DNA of 64,000 bases, taken from contig NZ_CP050440.1 of NCBI RefSeq assembly GCF_011769525.1, positions 7,612,001 through 7,676,000 on the forward strand, read 5' to 3'. A program made the translations under genes and the position numbers. The stretch comes from Tolypothrix sp. PCC 7910. GTDB taxonomy: Bacteria; Cyanobacteriota; Cyanobacteriia; Cyanobacteriales; Nostocaceae. The notes under the pieces are model-generated. The model was not told the DNA's origin, ran no database searches, and saw nothing but the letters and a program-made list of their open reading frames with translations. Below, one piece after another: positions 9,147 through 17,423 of this stretch. Position 1 is the stretch's first letter. Each line of letters begins with the position of its first letter.

Positions 9147-9240
9147 TCATTAGTCATTGGTCATTAGTCATTTGTCATTAGTTAAAGACAAAGGACAAAA
9201 GACAAAGGACAAAAGACAAATAACAAAGGACAAAATAGTC
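9147..9240. repeat. inverted heptamer tract between rpsH and rplF
   Basis: GTCATTAGTCATTGGTCATTAGTCATTTGTCATTAG is followed by AAAGACAAAGGACAAAAGACAAAGGAC-type copies. The two halves are largely reverse complementary and could fold into one long hairpin. The repeat reads open in frame into rplF, so a naive start would add 28 repeat-coded residues. A copy of AAAGGACAAA lies just before the true ATG and offers a GGA ribosome binding core. Confidence 0.7.
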
Positions 9241-9789
9241 ATGTCTCGTATTGGTAAACGTCCAATTACTATCCCCGCCAAAGTTCAAGTGGCGATTGAT
9301 GGCACAAAAGTTGTCGTCAAAGGCCCCAAAGGAGAACTTTCTCGTGAGTTACCTGCTCATGTGTCAGTCTCCCAAGAAGGCGAAACATTATTAGTTACCC
9401 GTCGGGATGAAACCCGCACCTCTAGGCAAATGCACGGTTTGAGCCGTACTTTAGTTGCCAACATGGTCGAAGGCGTATCCCAAGGTTTTCAACGTCGCTT
9501 AGAAATCCAAGGTGTTGGTTACCGGGCACAAGTCCAAGGTCGTAACCTAGTTTTAAACATGGGTTACAGCCATCAGGTACAAATTGAGCCTCCCGATGGC
9601 ATTCAGTTTGCTGTGGAAGGGACAACTAACGTTATAGTCAGTGGCTATGACAAGGAAATAGTCGGCAACACAGCAGCAAAAATTCGTGCCGTTCGTCCAC
9701 CAGAACCATATAAAGGCAAGGGTATTCGCTATGCCGGTGAAGTGGTCAGACGTAAAGCTGGTAAGACTGGTAAGAGTGGTAAGAAGTAA
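9241..9789 (+). CDS. rplF: 50S ribosomal protein L6 (uL6)
   Basis: A 182-residue L6 starting at ATG 9241 ([17 protein letters not shown]), the standard N-terminus. Two related domains and the C-terminal motif [12 protein letters not shown] are present. L6 lies next to the sarcin-ricin loop, where elongation factors bind. Upstream in-frame codons belong to the repeat tract and are excluded. The last residues ([12 protein letters not shown]) are a basic tail. It is 2 nt from rplR. Confidence 0.97.
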   Translation: MSRIGKRPITIPAKVQVAIDGTKVVVKGPKGELSRELPAHVSVSQEGETLLVTRRDETRTSRQMHGLSRTLVANMVEGVSQGFQRRLEIQGVGYRAQVQGRNLVLNMGYSHQVQIEPPDGIQFAVEGTTNVIVSGYDKEIVGNTAAKIRAVRPPEPYKGKGIRYAGEVVRRKAGKTGKSGKK

Positions 9790-9791
9790 AC

Positions 9792-10154
9792 ATGAAGCTT
9801 ACTCGTAGAGAATCAAAAACACGTCGCCATCGACGTATTCGTGGTAAAGTTCAAGGCTCTCCAGAACGACCACGCTTAGCTATATTTCGCTCTAATGAGC
9901 ATATTTATGCTCAAGTAATTGATGATACTCAGCATCATACCTTGGTCTCAGCCTCAACTGTAGAACCGGAGTTGAAATCAAGTTTAGCGTCAGGCGCTAA
10001 CCGTGATGCATCAGTGCAAGTAGGTAAACTAATCGCAGCGCGATCGCTAGAAAAAGGCATCACCAAAGTAGTATTTGATCGCGGTGGTAACCTATACCAT
10101 GGTCGTATCCAAGCACTGGCTGATGCAGCACGTGAAGCTGGTTTAGATTTCTAA
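9792..10154 (+). CDS. rplR: 50S ribosomal protein L18 (uL18)
   Basis: A 120-residue L18: an Arg-rich start ([20 protein letters not shown]) and [28 protein letters not shown] at the end are diagnostic. L18 binds 5S rRNA together with L5. It begins 2 nt after rplF, so coupling is likely. Confidence 0.97.
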   Translation: MKLTRRESKTRRHRRIRGKVQGSPERPRLAIFRSNEHIYAQVIDDTQHHTLVSASTVEPELKSSLASGANRDASVQVGKLIAARSLEKGITKVVFDRGGNLYHGRIQALADAAREAGLDF

Positions 10155-10248
10155 ATTAGTCAAAAGTCCAAAGTCCATAGTCAAAAGTAATGACTATTGA
10201 CTGTTGACTGTTGACTCTTGACCCTTGACTAATAGAGAGCATTTAATT
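10155..10248. repeat. heptamer tract between rplR and rpsE
   Basis: AGTCAAAAGTCCAAAGTCCATAGTCAAAAGTAATGACT is followed by repeated TTGACTG/TTGACTC heptamers (about 10196-10230). AGTCAA in the left half pairs with TTGACT in the right half, so a hairpin is possible. The tract ends about 18 nt before the rpsE ATG. Confidence 0.65.
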
Positions 10249-10776
10249 ATGGCAACTGGTCGTCGTAAAGCGAACCGCGCAAAAAAAGAAGAAACTAACT
10301 GGCAAGAGCGGGTCATTCAAATTAGACGGGTGAGCAAGGTCGTTAAAGGAGGTAAAAAACTCAGCTTCCGTGCGATCGTCGTCGTCGGTAATGAACGCGG
10401 TCAAGTAGGTGTAGGGGTAGGTAAAGCCTCAGATGTAATAGGTGCTGTGAAAAAAGGCGTAGCCGACGGCAAAAAACATCTTATTGATATCCCCATTACT
10501 AAATCTAACTCCATTCCTCATCCCATTGATGGTGTCGGTGGCGGAGCTAAAGTCATTATGCGTCCAGCAGCGCCTGGTACTGGGGTAATTGCTGGTGGTG
10601 CTGTACGGACTGTACTGGAATTAGCAGGAGTTCGTAACGTCTTAGCAAAGCAACTCGGCTCCAATAATCCGTTGAACAATGCGAGGGCTGCAGTCAATGC
10701 CTTATCCACGCTGCGTACTTTGTCTGAAGTCGCTGAAGACCGCGGTGTTCCTATTGAAAATCTCTACATCATTTAG
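10249..10776 (+). CDS. rpsE: 30S ribosomal protein S5 (uS5)
   Basis: A 175-residue S5. The N-terminal double-stranded-RNA-binding-like domain includes [20 protein letters not shown] and [14 protein letters not shown]. The C-terminal domain has [24 protein letters not shown]5 acts at the mRNA entry site and in decoding fidelity. The start is set at ATG 10249 ([15 protein letters not shown]), because the 8 in-frame codons upstream are repeat sequence; AGAGAGC precedes it. Confidence 0.97.
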   Translation: MATGRRKANRAKKEETNWQERVIQIRRVSKVVKGGKKLSFRAIVVVGNERGQVGVGVGKASDVIGAVKKGVADGKKHLIDIPITKSNSIPHPIDGVGGGAKVIMRPAAPGTGVIAGGAVRTVLELAGVRNVLAKQLGSNNPLNNARAAVNALSTLRTLSEVAEDRGVPIENLYII

Positions 10777-10825
10777 TAGAGCCAATTGTGCCTCCTCCTT
10801 TGTGTAAAAAATTACTATTTACATC

Positions 10826-11272
10826 ATGAGACTAAACGATGCTAAGCCTCAAAAAGGCTCAAAAAAACGCCGTAAGCGTGTAGGTAGAGGTATTTCAGCC
10901 GGTCAAGGTGCAAGCGCTGGTTTAGGGATGCGGGGTCAAAAATCCCGTTCTGGTAGTGGTACCAGACCAGGGTTTGAAGGTGGTCAACAGCCATTGTACC
11001 GTCGTTTACCTAAGTTGAAGGGTTTCCCGATAGTTAATCGGAAAATTTACACTACGATTAATGTAGAGAAGCTGGCTTCTCTCCCTGCCAATACAGAAGT
11101 AACTTTGGAATCCTTAAAAGCAGCAGGTATTTTAACTGCTGTTAAAGGCCCATTGAAAATTTTGGGGAACGGGGAATTGAATGTTCCGCTCACAGTCAAA
11201 GCGGCAGCTTTTACGGGTCAAGCTCGTAGCAAAATTGAGGCAGCTGGAGGAAGTTGTCAAGTTCCAGGGTGA
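10826..11272 (+). CDS. rplO: 50S ribosomal protein L15 (uL15)
   Basis: A 148-residue L15. The N-terminal glycine/basic segment ([27 protein letters not shown]) threads through 23S rRNA, and [19 protein letters not shown] is diagnostic. It follows rpsE directly, with no L30 gene between, which is normal for cyanobacteria. It precedes secY as in most bacteria. Confidence 0.97.
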   Translation: MRLNDAKPQKGSKKRRKRVGRGISAGQGASAGLGMRGQKSRSGSGTRPGFEGGQQPLYRRLPKLKGFPIVNRKIYTTINVEKLASLPANTEVTLESLKAAGILTAVKGPLKILGNGELNVPLTVKAAAFTGQARSKIEAAGGSCQVPG

Positions 11273-11343
11273 GCCTGAATAGCGTAATTACAATGCTAGC
11301 CAACTCGCTTCCAGCGCCTGGTTCACGATAAAGGTAGCACTCT

Positions 11344-12657
11344 ATGATCAGTCGAGATAAAGCCCCAACGGCTCAAGAAACATTTATGCAGATGGCTCAA
11401 GCAGCTGGACTGAGAGGTAGGCTGCTTGTAACTGTCGGTATTTTAATTTTGGTTCGCCTGGGCATCTTTCTGCCTGTACCTGGTATTGATAGAACTAGGT
11501 TTCATGACGCTATATCAGGCAATAATTCCATTTTCGGCTTATTGGATATCTTTTCCGGGCGAGGACTTTCAACTTTGGGAGTTTTTGCTTTAGGTATTTT
11601 GCCCTTTATTAATGCGTCCATTATTATCCAATTACTCACGGCTGCTATCCCATCTTTAGAAAAGTTACAGAAAGACGAGGGTGAAGCTGGTCGGCGGAAA
11701 ATTTCGCAGATTACCCGCTATGTGTCTTTGGGTTGGGCAATTATTCAAAGTACAACTTTTTCCGCTCTGTTCCTGCAGCAGTTTGCTCTAGAGCCAGGCC
11801 CATTATTTGTAGCCGAAACGGCGATCGCTCTTACAGCAGGTTCAATGTTTGTTATGTGGGCATCTGAGCTGATTACCGAGCGTGGGATTGGTAATGGCGC
11901 ATCATTGTTGATTTTTGTCAACATTGTGGCATCTCTACCAAAATCATTGGGTGATACTATCGACTTGGTACAAGTTGGTGGTCGAGAAATAGTAGGCCGA
12001 GTAATTGTGCTATTGCTGGTCTTCCTGGCAACAATTGTTGGTATTGTGTTTGTGCAGGAAGGGATTCGTCGAATTCCAATTATTTCGGCACGTCGCCAAG
12101 TAGGACGACGAGTTTTGGCTGAGCAACGTAGCTATTTACCACTGCGACTCAATTCTGGCGGCGTAATGCCGATTATTTTTGCCGCAGCAATTTTGAGTTT
12201 GCCACTATTAATTGCTAATTTCACCAAAAATCCGGACTTGGCAAATATCGTTAACACTTATCTCAGTCCTGGTGGCTCTCAAGCTTGGGCCTATGCCTTG
12301 GTCTACTTAATTTCTATTGTTTTCTTCAGCTATTTCTATTCTTCGTTGATTGTCAACCCAGTAGATGTAGCACAGAACTTGAAGAAGATGGGTTCGAGTA
12401 TTCCTGGAATTCGTCCTGGTAAAGCAACTAGTGAGTACATCGAGCGAGTCATCAATCGACTGACTTTTTTGGGTGCTATCTTTTTGGGCTTCGTAGCAAT
12501 TATCCCCACAGCTGTGGAAAGTGCTTTAGGAGTACCAACTTTTAAAGGTTTAGGTGCTACATCTTTATTAATTTTAGTGGGTGTAGCTATTGACACAGCA
12601 AAGCAAGTCCAAACCTATGTGATATCTCAGCGCTATGAAGGAATGGTGAAACAATAG
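11344..12657 (+). CDS. secY: preprotein translocase subunit SecY
   Basis: A 437-residue multi-pass membrane protein with ten predicted helices. Diagnostic segments are LGIFLPVPGID in helix 1, the plug/filter region GILPFINASIIIQLL, and the cytoplasmic loop with RRIPI. SecY is the channel of the Sec translocon in the cytoplasmic and thylakoid membranes. Its small partner SecG is encoded at 25677-25910. It is in the ribosomal operon next to adk and overlaps adk by one base. Confidence 0.98.
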   Translation: MISRDKAPTAQETFMQMAQAAGLRGRLLVTVGILILVRLGIFLPVPGIDRTRFHDAISGNNSIFGLLDIFSGRGLSTLGVFALGILPFINASIIIQLLTAAIPSLEKLQKDEGEAGRRKISQITRYVSLGWAIIQSTTFSALFLQQFALEPGPLFVAETAIALTAGSMFVMWASELITERGIGNGASLLIFVNIVASLPKSLGDTIDLVQVGGREIVGRVIVLLLVFLATIVGIVFVQEGIRRIPIISARRQVGRRVLAEQRSYLPLRLNSGGVMPIIFAAAILSLPLLIANFTKNPDLANIVNTYLSPGGSQAWAYALVYLISIVFFSYFYSSLIVNPVDVAQNLKKMGSSIPGIRPGKATSEYIERVINRLTFLGAIFLGFVAIIPTAVESALGVPTFKGLGATSLLILVGVAIDTAKQVQTYVISQRYEGMVKQ

Positions 12658-13211
12658 TGACGCAATTAATCTTCTTGGGACCACCTGGAGCTGGTAAAGG
12701 AACTCAATCACAAAAATTGGCGCAAAGCTTGCAAATTCCCCATATCTCTACTGGTGATATTTTACGGCAAGCAATGAAAGACCAAACTCCTTTAGGGGTG
12801 AAAGCTCAAAGTTATGTAGATAGCGGCGAGTTAGTTCCTGATCAACTAGTACAGGACTTGGTACAGGAACGCCTAGGTGAAGCAGATGCTAAATCGGGTT
12901 GGATTCTAGATGGTTTTCCCCGAAAAGTAACACAAGCTGAGTTTTTGGCAACATTGCTGGAAACAATACATCAAGCTGGTGAAAGGGTAGTCAACCTGGA
13001 TGTGCCTGATGATGTCGTAGTAGCAAGGTTACTAGCACGGGGAAGAAAAGATGACAGTGAAGAAGTTATTCGCCGTCGTCTAGAAATTTACCGTTCTGAA
13101 ACTGCACCCTTGATAAATTATTACCGCGATCGCCAAAAACTCCTCACGGTCAATGGTAATCAGTCCCCAGAAGAAGTCACTAACGCACTACACCAAGTAA
13201 TAGCGTTTTAA
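12657..13211 (+). CDS. adk: adenylate kinase
   Basis: A 184-residue nucleoside monophosphate kinase converting AMP + ATP to 2 ADP. The P-loop GPPGAGKGTQ (about residues 8-17), the AMP-binding HISTGDILRQ, the GWILDGFPR segment and RLLARGRKDD..EVIRRRL are present. It is the short form: the long zinc-finger-like LID of about 30 residues is absent. The GTG start overlaps the secY stop (TAGTG), so the two are translationally coupled. Confidence 0.97.
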   Translation: MTQLIFLGPPGAGKGTQSQKLAQSLQIPHISTGDILRQAMKDQTPLGVKAQSYVDSGELVPDQLVQDLVQERLGEADAKSGWILDGFPRKVTQAEFLATLLETIHQAGERVVNLDVPDDVVVARLLARGRKDDSEEVIRRRLEIYRSETAPLINYYRDRQKLLTVNGNQSPEEVTNALHQVIAF

Positions 13212-13378
13212 CAAAACCAAGATAAAAGGGCAAAGGGAGGAAGCAATAATTAATCTACATTTCTCCCCTAACCCTAATTTCAGATCCATATATACTGCAC
13301 TACTACTTGTTAATGTAGGGCAGAGGGTAATTTTAGCTAAGATATATTAAGAAACTGTTGATATATTACGTAAAATAT

Positions 13379-13411
13379 GTTCTTTTGCAGGTGAAGATAC
13401 GGCAAAAGAAC
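13379..13411 (+). promoter_or_regulatory. hairpin in the infA leader
   Basis: GTTCTTTTGC (13379-13388) and GCAAAAGAAC (13402-13411) form a perfect 10-bp stem with a 13-nt loop, 30 nt upstream of the infA start. A 12-codon reading frame (GTG 13391 to TGA 13427-13429, mostly basic residues) starts in the loop and lies in the same frame as infA. No T run follows, so this is more likely a translational or RNA-stability element than a terminator. Confidence 0.4.
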
Positions 13412-13441
13412 AGGAGATTGTTGAGTTGAGGAAAAAACAAA

Positions 13442-13666
13442 TTGTCTAAGCAAGATTTGATTGAAATGGAAGGCACGGTCACCGAGTCATTGCCTAATGC
13501 GATGTTTCGCGTTGACTTGGATAATGGCTTTAATGTCTTGGCACACATTTCGGGCAAAATCCGCCGCAATTACATCAAGATTTTACCTGGCGATCGCGTC
13601 AAAGTGGAGCTAACTCCATACGACTTGACAAAGGGTAGAATTACTTATCGACTACGCAAGAAGTAA
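13442..13666 (+). CDS. infA: translation initiation factor IF-1
   Basis: A 74-residue S1/OB-fold protein. [40 protein letters not shown] and the C-terminal [10 protein letters not shown] are diagnostic. IF-1 blocks the ribosomal A site during initiation. The start is TTG at 13442: an in-frame TGA at 13427 excludes earlier starts, and the next ATG (inside ..LIEMEG) would remove conserved residues. A GAGG lies 11 nt upstream. It has its own 230-nt leader with a hairpin after adk. Confidence 0.95.
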
Positions 13667-13725
13667 GACTATGTAGAGAATATTACCATACAATCACCTT
13701 TTTTGGATATTCCTTAGTCATTTAA

Positions 13726-13754
13726 CTGACTAATTTCCTTAAAAATGCTATAAT
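13726..13754 (+). promoter_or_regulatory. candidate internal promoter before rpmJ
   Basis: A perfect TATAAT (13749-13754) is preceded by CTGACT (13726-13731) at 17-nt spacing, four of six matches to TTGACA. The spacer around it is AT-rich. Transcription would start about 20-25 nt before the rpmJ ATG. A TTAGTCA/TGACTAA inverted repeat (13714-13720 and 13727-13733) overlaps the -35 region and could be an operator. Confidence 0.45.
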
Positions 13755-13782
13755 TCACTATTTGGAGTTAATTACAAAAGGC

Positions 13783-13896
13783 ATGAAAGTCAGAGCCTCA
13801 GTCAAAAAGATTTGTGAAAAGTGCAACGTGATCAAACGCCGTGGTCGCGTCATGGTTATTTGTGTTAACCCCAAGCATAAGCAACGTCAAGGATAA
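13783..13896 (+). CDS. rpmJ: 50S ribosomal protein L36 (bL36)
   Basis: A 37-residue protein, [17 protein letters not shown] followed by [20 protein letters not shown]. It carries the zinc-ribbon ligands Cys11, Cys14, Cys27 and His32 of the classical zinc-binding L36. It binds 23S rRNA and is a late-assembly protein. It sits between infA and rpsM, the standard place. A TATAAT box upstream and a palindrome downstream suggest partly independent expression. Confidence 0.96.
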   Translation: MKVRASVKKICEKCNVIKRRGRVMVICVNPKHKQRQG

Positions 13897-13948
13897 CACT
13901 CTGTATATAACCAGAGGAAAATGTGACAATCACCAAAAACAGTCCAAG

Positions 13949-13970
13949 ATGCGATTAATCGCATTTTTAT
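13949..13970 (+). terminator. palindrome with T run between rpmJ and rpsM
   Basis: A perfect 16-base palindrome ATGCGATTAATCGCAT is followed directly by TTTTAT, which is the form of an intrinsic terminator. It lies inside the ribosomal cluster, 37 nt upstream of rpsM, so it may attenuate transcription rather than stop it. Its core matches the palindrome at 609-628. Confidence 0.45.
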
Positions 13971-14006
13971 CACAGCAATTGCGAGAACAATAGGGAGAAA
14001 ATCATT

Positions 14007-14387
14007 GTGGCACGTATTGCCGGAGTAGACCTGCCACGCGATAAGCGTGTAGAAATTGGTCTCACATACATCTATGGAATTGGGTTATCAAGATCGCAAG
14101 AAATTTTAGCGACTACAGGCGTAAACCCAGATACTCGTGTAAAAGACCTAAGCGATGCTGATATTGCTGCCCTGCGAGGCGAAATAGAAAGCAACTATCA
14201 AGTTGAAGGGGATTTACGGCGCTGGGAAGCAATGAACATCAAGCGATTGATTGACATTGGTACTTATAGAGGCCGTCGTCATCGCATGGGCTTACCAGTC
14301 AGAGGCCAAAGAACTCGCACAAATGCCAGAACACGTCGTGGTAGAAGGCAGACTGTAGCTGGGAAGAAGAAGGCACCAGGCAAATAA
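14007..14387 (+). CDS. rpsM: 30S ribosomal protein S13 (uS13)
   Basis: A 126-residue S13 with [26 protein letters not shown] at the start (helix-two-turns-helix) and the C-terminal [18 protein letters not shown] tail that reaches P-site tRNA. It sits in the head of the small subunit. The start is GTG with AGGGAGAAA upstream. A hairpin (TTGCTTG 14395-14401 with CAAGCAA 14408-14414) follows in the spacer to rpsK. Confidence 0.97.
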   Translation: MARIAGVDLPRDKRVEIGLTYIYGIGLSRSQEILATTGVNPDTRVKDLSDADIAALRGEIESNYQVEGDLRRWEAMNIKRLIDIGTYRGRRHRMGLPVRGQRTRTNARTRRGRRQTVAGKKKAPGK

Positions 14388-14394
14388 AATTTCA

Positions 14395-14414
14395 TTGCTT
14401 GTTCATCCAAGCAA
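14395..14414 (+). promoter_or_regulatory. small hairpin between rpsM and rpsK
   Basis: TTGCTTG (14395-14401) and CAAGCAA (14408-14414) make a perfect 7-bp stem with a 6-nt loop, 27 nt before the rpsK ATG. It is too far from a T run to be a standard terminator. Its role is unknown. Confidence 0.35.
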
Positions 14415-14441
14415 AGTTTACTTTAATTTCACTACACAACT

Positions 14442-14837
14442 ATGGCACGACAACCAACAAAAAAATCTGGTAGCAAAAAGCAGAAGCGCAACGTACCCAA
14501 TGGTATGGCTTACATCCAGTCTACTTTCAACAATAGCATTGTCACAATTACTGACCAAAACGGAGATGTGATTTCTTGGGCAAGTGCTGGTTCTAGCGGT
14601 TTTAAAGGAGCTAAAAAGGGAACCCCTTTTGCAGCACAAACTGCTGCTGAAAGTGCTGCTCGAAGAGCCATCGATCAAGGAATGCGCCAAATCGAGGTCA
14701 TGGTCAGCGGTCCAGGCGCAGGTAGAGAAACTGCAATTCGAGCCCTGCAAGGAGCTGGACTGGAAATTACCCTCATTCGGGATATTACTCCAATTCCTCA
14801 CAATGGTTGCCGTCCACCGAAGCGCCGCCGAGTCTAG
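14442..14837 (+). CDS. rpsK: 30S ribosomal protein S11 (uS11)
   Basis: A 131-residue S11: [44 protein letters not shown] and the end [15 protein letters not shown] are diagnostic. It lies on the platform near the Shine-Dalgarno/anti-Shine-Dalgarno helix. The order S13-S11-RpoA-L17 is kept. The S4 gene, part of the E. coli alpha operon, is absent here. Confidence 0.98.
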   Translation: MARQPTKKSGSKKQKRNVPNGMAYIQSTFNNSIVTITDQNGDVISWASAGSSGFKGAKKGTPFAAQTAAESAARRAIDQGMRQIEVMVSGPGAGRETAIRALQGAGLEITLIRDITPIPHNGCRPPKRRRV

Positions 14838-15185
14838 TCCCTACTTATTAGGTGGGAACAGCGAGAAGTTCGAGGATGGGAAAGTTAGCTGTAATATCTG
14901 CTAGAAGTTCAAGCGTGCAAACTGCTGTGGACAGACTCACCTTTTGAACTTCAGGAGGCTTGGGTGACTTAGAAGTAAAGTTAGCGCTTCCCTGAAAGAG
15001 GGTTGCTCAACTTCGAAAACCCCAAAATTAATTATTAACTCCCATGAGCTAAAAAAGGGAAATCAAATACCAGTATTCTCAGTTGGTTAATTGATACTCC
15101 ATAATTCAGCTTCAGGGCCAAAACTAAATTCAGGAGGCAAGCGATTTGCCTACTAGTAGCACCTTAAAAAAAGGGAGGCAACTCC
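14838..15185 (+). promoter_or_regulatory. 348-nt spacer upstream of rpoA with stems
   Basis: This is long for an intra-operon gap. GAAGTTCAA (14904-14912) and TTGAACTTC (14944-14952) form a perfect 9-bp stem. AGGCAA (15135-15140) and TTGCCT (15146-15151) form a tight hairpin. The decamer TTCAGGAGGC occurs twice (near 14950 and 15130). It may hold a separate rpoA promoter and leader. A run AAAAAAAGGGAGG just before the GTG supplies the ribosome binding site. Confidence 0.4.
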
Positions 15186-16133
15186 GTGGCGCAGTTTCAA
15201 ATTGAATGTGTAGATTCTAATACTGAGGAAAGTCGAAACCATTACAGTAAATTTGTCTTAGAGCCTCTAGAACGCGGTCAAGGTACCACAGTTGGTAACG
15301 CCTTACGTCGCGTTTTACTGTCCAATCTAGAGGGAACAGCAGTTACAGCAGTGCGTATCGCAGGCGTTTCACACGAGTTTGCCACAGTTCCTGGTGTGCG
15401 GGAAGATGTGTTAGAAATCTTGATGAGAATGAAAGAAGTCATTCTCAAAAGCTACTCATCTCAACCCCAAATTGGGCGGTTACTCGTAAACGGACCTACA
15501 ACAGTTACGGCAGCACATTTTGATTTGCCGAGTGAAGTAGAAATTATTGATCCGACTCAGTATGTAGCTACCTTAGCAGAAGGTGGCAAGCTGGAAATGG
15601 AATTTCGGATCGAGAAAGGTAAAGGTTATCGCACTGTAGAGCGGGGGCGAGAAGAAGCCACATCTTTGGACTTCTTGCAAATCGACTCGGTTTTTATGCC
15701 AGTGAGAAAAGTCAACTATAGTGTTGAAGAAGCCCGTGGAGATGGCTCAATCACTAAGGATCGGTTGCTATTAGAAGTCTGGACGAATGGTAGTATTTCT
15801 CCACAAGAAGCACTATCATCTGCGGCCGGAATTCTGGTAGATCTATTTAATCCTCTCAAAGATATCTCGCTCGAACCTACCGATACAGGGTCAGATATCC
15901 CGGACGATCCAACCGCTCAAATTCCCATCGAAGAATTGCAACTTTCTGTACGGGCATATAACTGTCTCAAACGAGCACAAGTTAACTCTGTAGCTGACTT
16001 GTTGGACTATACCCAAGAAGACCTGTTAGAAATTAAAAACTTCGGTCAGAAGTCAGCGGAAGAGGTAGTTGAAGCTTTACAGCGACGCTTAGGCATTACC
16101 CTGCCCCAAGAAAGAAGCTCTAAACACAGCTAA
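15186..16133 (+). CDS. rpoA: DNA-directed RNA polymerase subunit alpha
   Basis: A 315-residue alpha subunit. The N-terminal assembly domain includes LEPLERGQGTTVGNALRRVLL. A flexible linker of about 20 acidic/proline residues (about 232-252) follows. The C-terminal domain carries the DNA-contacting helix-hairpin-helix (LSVRAYNCLKRAQVNSVADL and LEIKNFGQKSAEEVVEAL). Two copies start RNA polymerase assembly. The start is GTG with GGGAGG 8 nt upstream. Gene order S11-RpoA-L17 is standard. Confidence 0.98.
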   Translation: MAQFQIECVDSNTEESRNHYSKFVLEPLERGQGTTVGNALRRVLLSNLEGTAVTAVRIAGVSHEFATVPGVREDVLEILMRMKEVILKSYSSQPQIGRLLVNGPTTVTAAHFDLPSEVEIIDPTQYVATLAEGGKLEMEFRIEKGKGYRTVERGREEATSLDFLQIDSVFMPVRKVNYSVEEARGDGSITKDRLLLEVWTNGSISPQEALSSAAGILVDLFNPLKDISLEPTDTGSDIPDDPTAQIPIEELQLSVRAYNCLKRAQVNSVADLLDYTQEDLLEIKNFGQKSAEEVVEALQRRLGITLPQERSSKHS

Positions 16134-16166
16134 ATCAAAACCGTTAGTAATTGATATTGCATTATT

Positions 16167-16517
16167 ATGCGTCACCGTTGTCGGGTCAAAAAACTTGGTA
16201 AACCAGCAGACCAGCGTCGTGCTTTGCTGCGCGCGCTCACCACTGAACTAGTTCGTCATGGACGAATTACTACCACTTTAATTAGAGCTAAAGTTGTGAG
16301 AGCTGAAGTAGATAAAATGATTACTTTAGCCAAAGACGGTTCTTTGGCTTCCCGCCGGGCTGCTCTTGGCTATATCTATGACAAACAACTAGTCCATGCT
16401 CTATTTGAGCAAGCTCCCACTCGCTATGCCAACCGCAACGGGGGTTATACCCGCATCCTGCATACAGTCCCTCGTCGAGGTGACCATGCTGAGATGGCCA
16501 TTATTGAACTAGTTTAA
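16167..16517 (+). CDS. rplQ: 50S ribosomal protein L17 (bL17)
   Basis: A 116-residue L17: [21 protein letters not shown] at the start and [27 protein letters not shown] at the end are diagnostic. It lies near the exit tunnel. It is the usual gene after rpoA. The region before the ATG is AT-rich and has no strong Shine-Dalgarno sequence. Confidence 0.97.
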   Translation: MRHRCRVKKLGKPADQRRALLRALTTELVRHGRITTTLIRAKVVRAEVDKMITLAKDGSLASRRAALGYIYDKQLVHALFEQAPTRYANRNGGYTRILHTVPRRGDHAEMAIIELV

Positions 16518-16577
16518 GTCATTAGTCATTAGTCATTTGTAAAAGACAAGTGACAAATGACAAAGGACAAAATCTGT
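16518..16577. repeat. inverted heptamer tract between rplQ and truA
   Basis: GTCATTAGTCATTAGTCATTTGT is followed by AAAAGACAAGTGACAAATGACAAAGGAC. The halves are reverse complementary (GTCATTTGT against ACAAATGAC) and could pair in the mRNA. The right half reads open in frame into truA. AAGGA in the last copy is about 12 nt before the truA ATG. Confidence 0.7.
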
Positions 16578-17423
16578 ATGTTAGAAAGCCACCAGCCAAC
16601 AGGAACTCACCGAGTAGCCCTAGTAATCCAATACCTGGGCACTCATTTTCATGGCTGGCAACGGCAGAAGCAACAGCGTACAGTCCAAGAAGAGATAGAA
16701 ACAGCGATCGCCAAAATTCTTGGGTGTCATGTGACACTACATGGTGCGGGCAGAACTGATGCTGGAGTTCATGCCGCAGCCCAAGTAGCACATTTTGAAG
16801 CAACAGGTTTAATTCCACCTCACAAATGGGCAGCTATTCTTAACAGCTATTTGCCCAATGATATTTTAATCAGGGCTTCAGCAGGTGTAAGTAACCGTTG
16901 GCACGCTCGCTTTAGTGCAGCCTATCGGCGGTATCGTTACACGATATACACTGAAGATCAACCTAACTTGTTTGTTAGACCCTTCTGTTGGCATTATTAT
17001 TATGCGCCCCTAGATGAATCATTAATTCAGGCTGCCCTAAAACCTCTGCTGGGAAAACATCATCTTGCTGCTTTTCATCGTGCAGGCTCAAAGCGATCGC
17101 ATTCTTGGGTAGAAGTACAAGCAGCAGAGTGTCATCGCAGTGGGTCATTAATCCATATTGAAATTCAGGCAGATGGATTTTTGTATGGCATGGTACGACT
17201 GTTGGTAGGGATGCTGGTACAAGTAGGCTCTGGACAGCTCAACCTGGCTGACTTTACTGAGTTGTGGAAAGCTGAACGACGGGAAGAAGTAAAATATGCC
17301 GCACCTTCTCAAGGTCTGTGCTTGTTGCGAGTCGGTTATCCAGACTTCCCTTTTTCCCCAGATGTTTGGTATGACAATCTGCCAAAATTAGTTTTTAGTC
17401 AAGAGTCAATGGTCAAAAGTTAA
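16578..17423 (+). CDS. truA: tRNA pseudouridine synthase TruA
   Basis: A 281-residue TruA that isomerises uridines 38-40 of tRNA anticodon stems. The catalytic aspartate is in GAGRTDAGVHA (about residues 55-65). RYRYTIYTEDQPN and GSKRSHSWVEVQAAEC are further family segments, and FLYGMVRLLVGMLVQVGSG is near the C-terminus. The start is set at ATG 16578 (MLESHQPTGTHR), because an earlier in-frame ATG lies in the repeat tract. The C-terminal residues SQESMVKS are themselves coded by the start of the next repeat tract. Confidence 0.95.
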   Translation: MLESHQPTGTHRVALVIQYLGTHFHGWQRQKQQRTVQEEIETAIAKILGCHVTLHGAGRTDAGVHAAAQVAHFEATGLIPPHKWAAILNSYLPNDILIRASAGVSNRWHARFSAAYRRYRYTIYTEDQPNLFVRPFCWHYYYAPLDESLIQAALKPLLGKHHLAAFHRAGSKRSHSWVEVQAAECHRSGSLIHIEIQADGFLYGMVRLLVGMLVQVGSGQLNLADFTELWKAERREEVKYAAPSQGLCLLRVGYPDFPFSPDVWYDNLPKLVFSQESMVKS

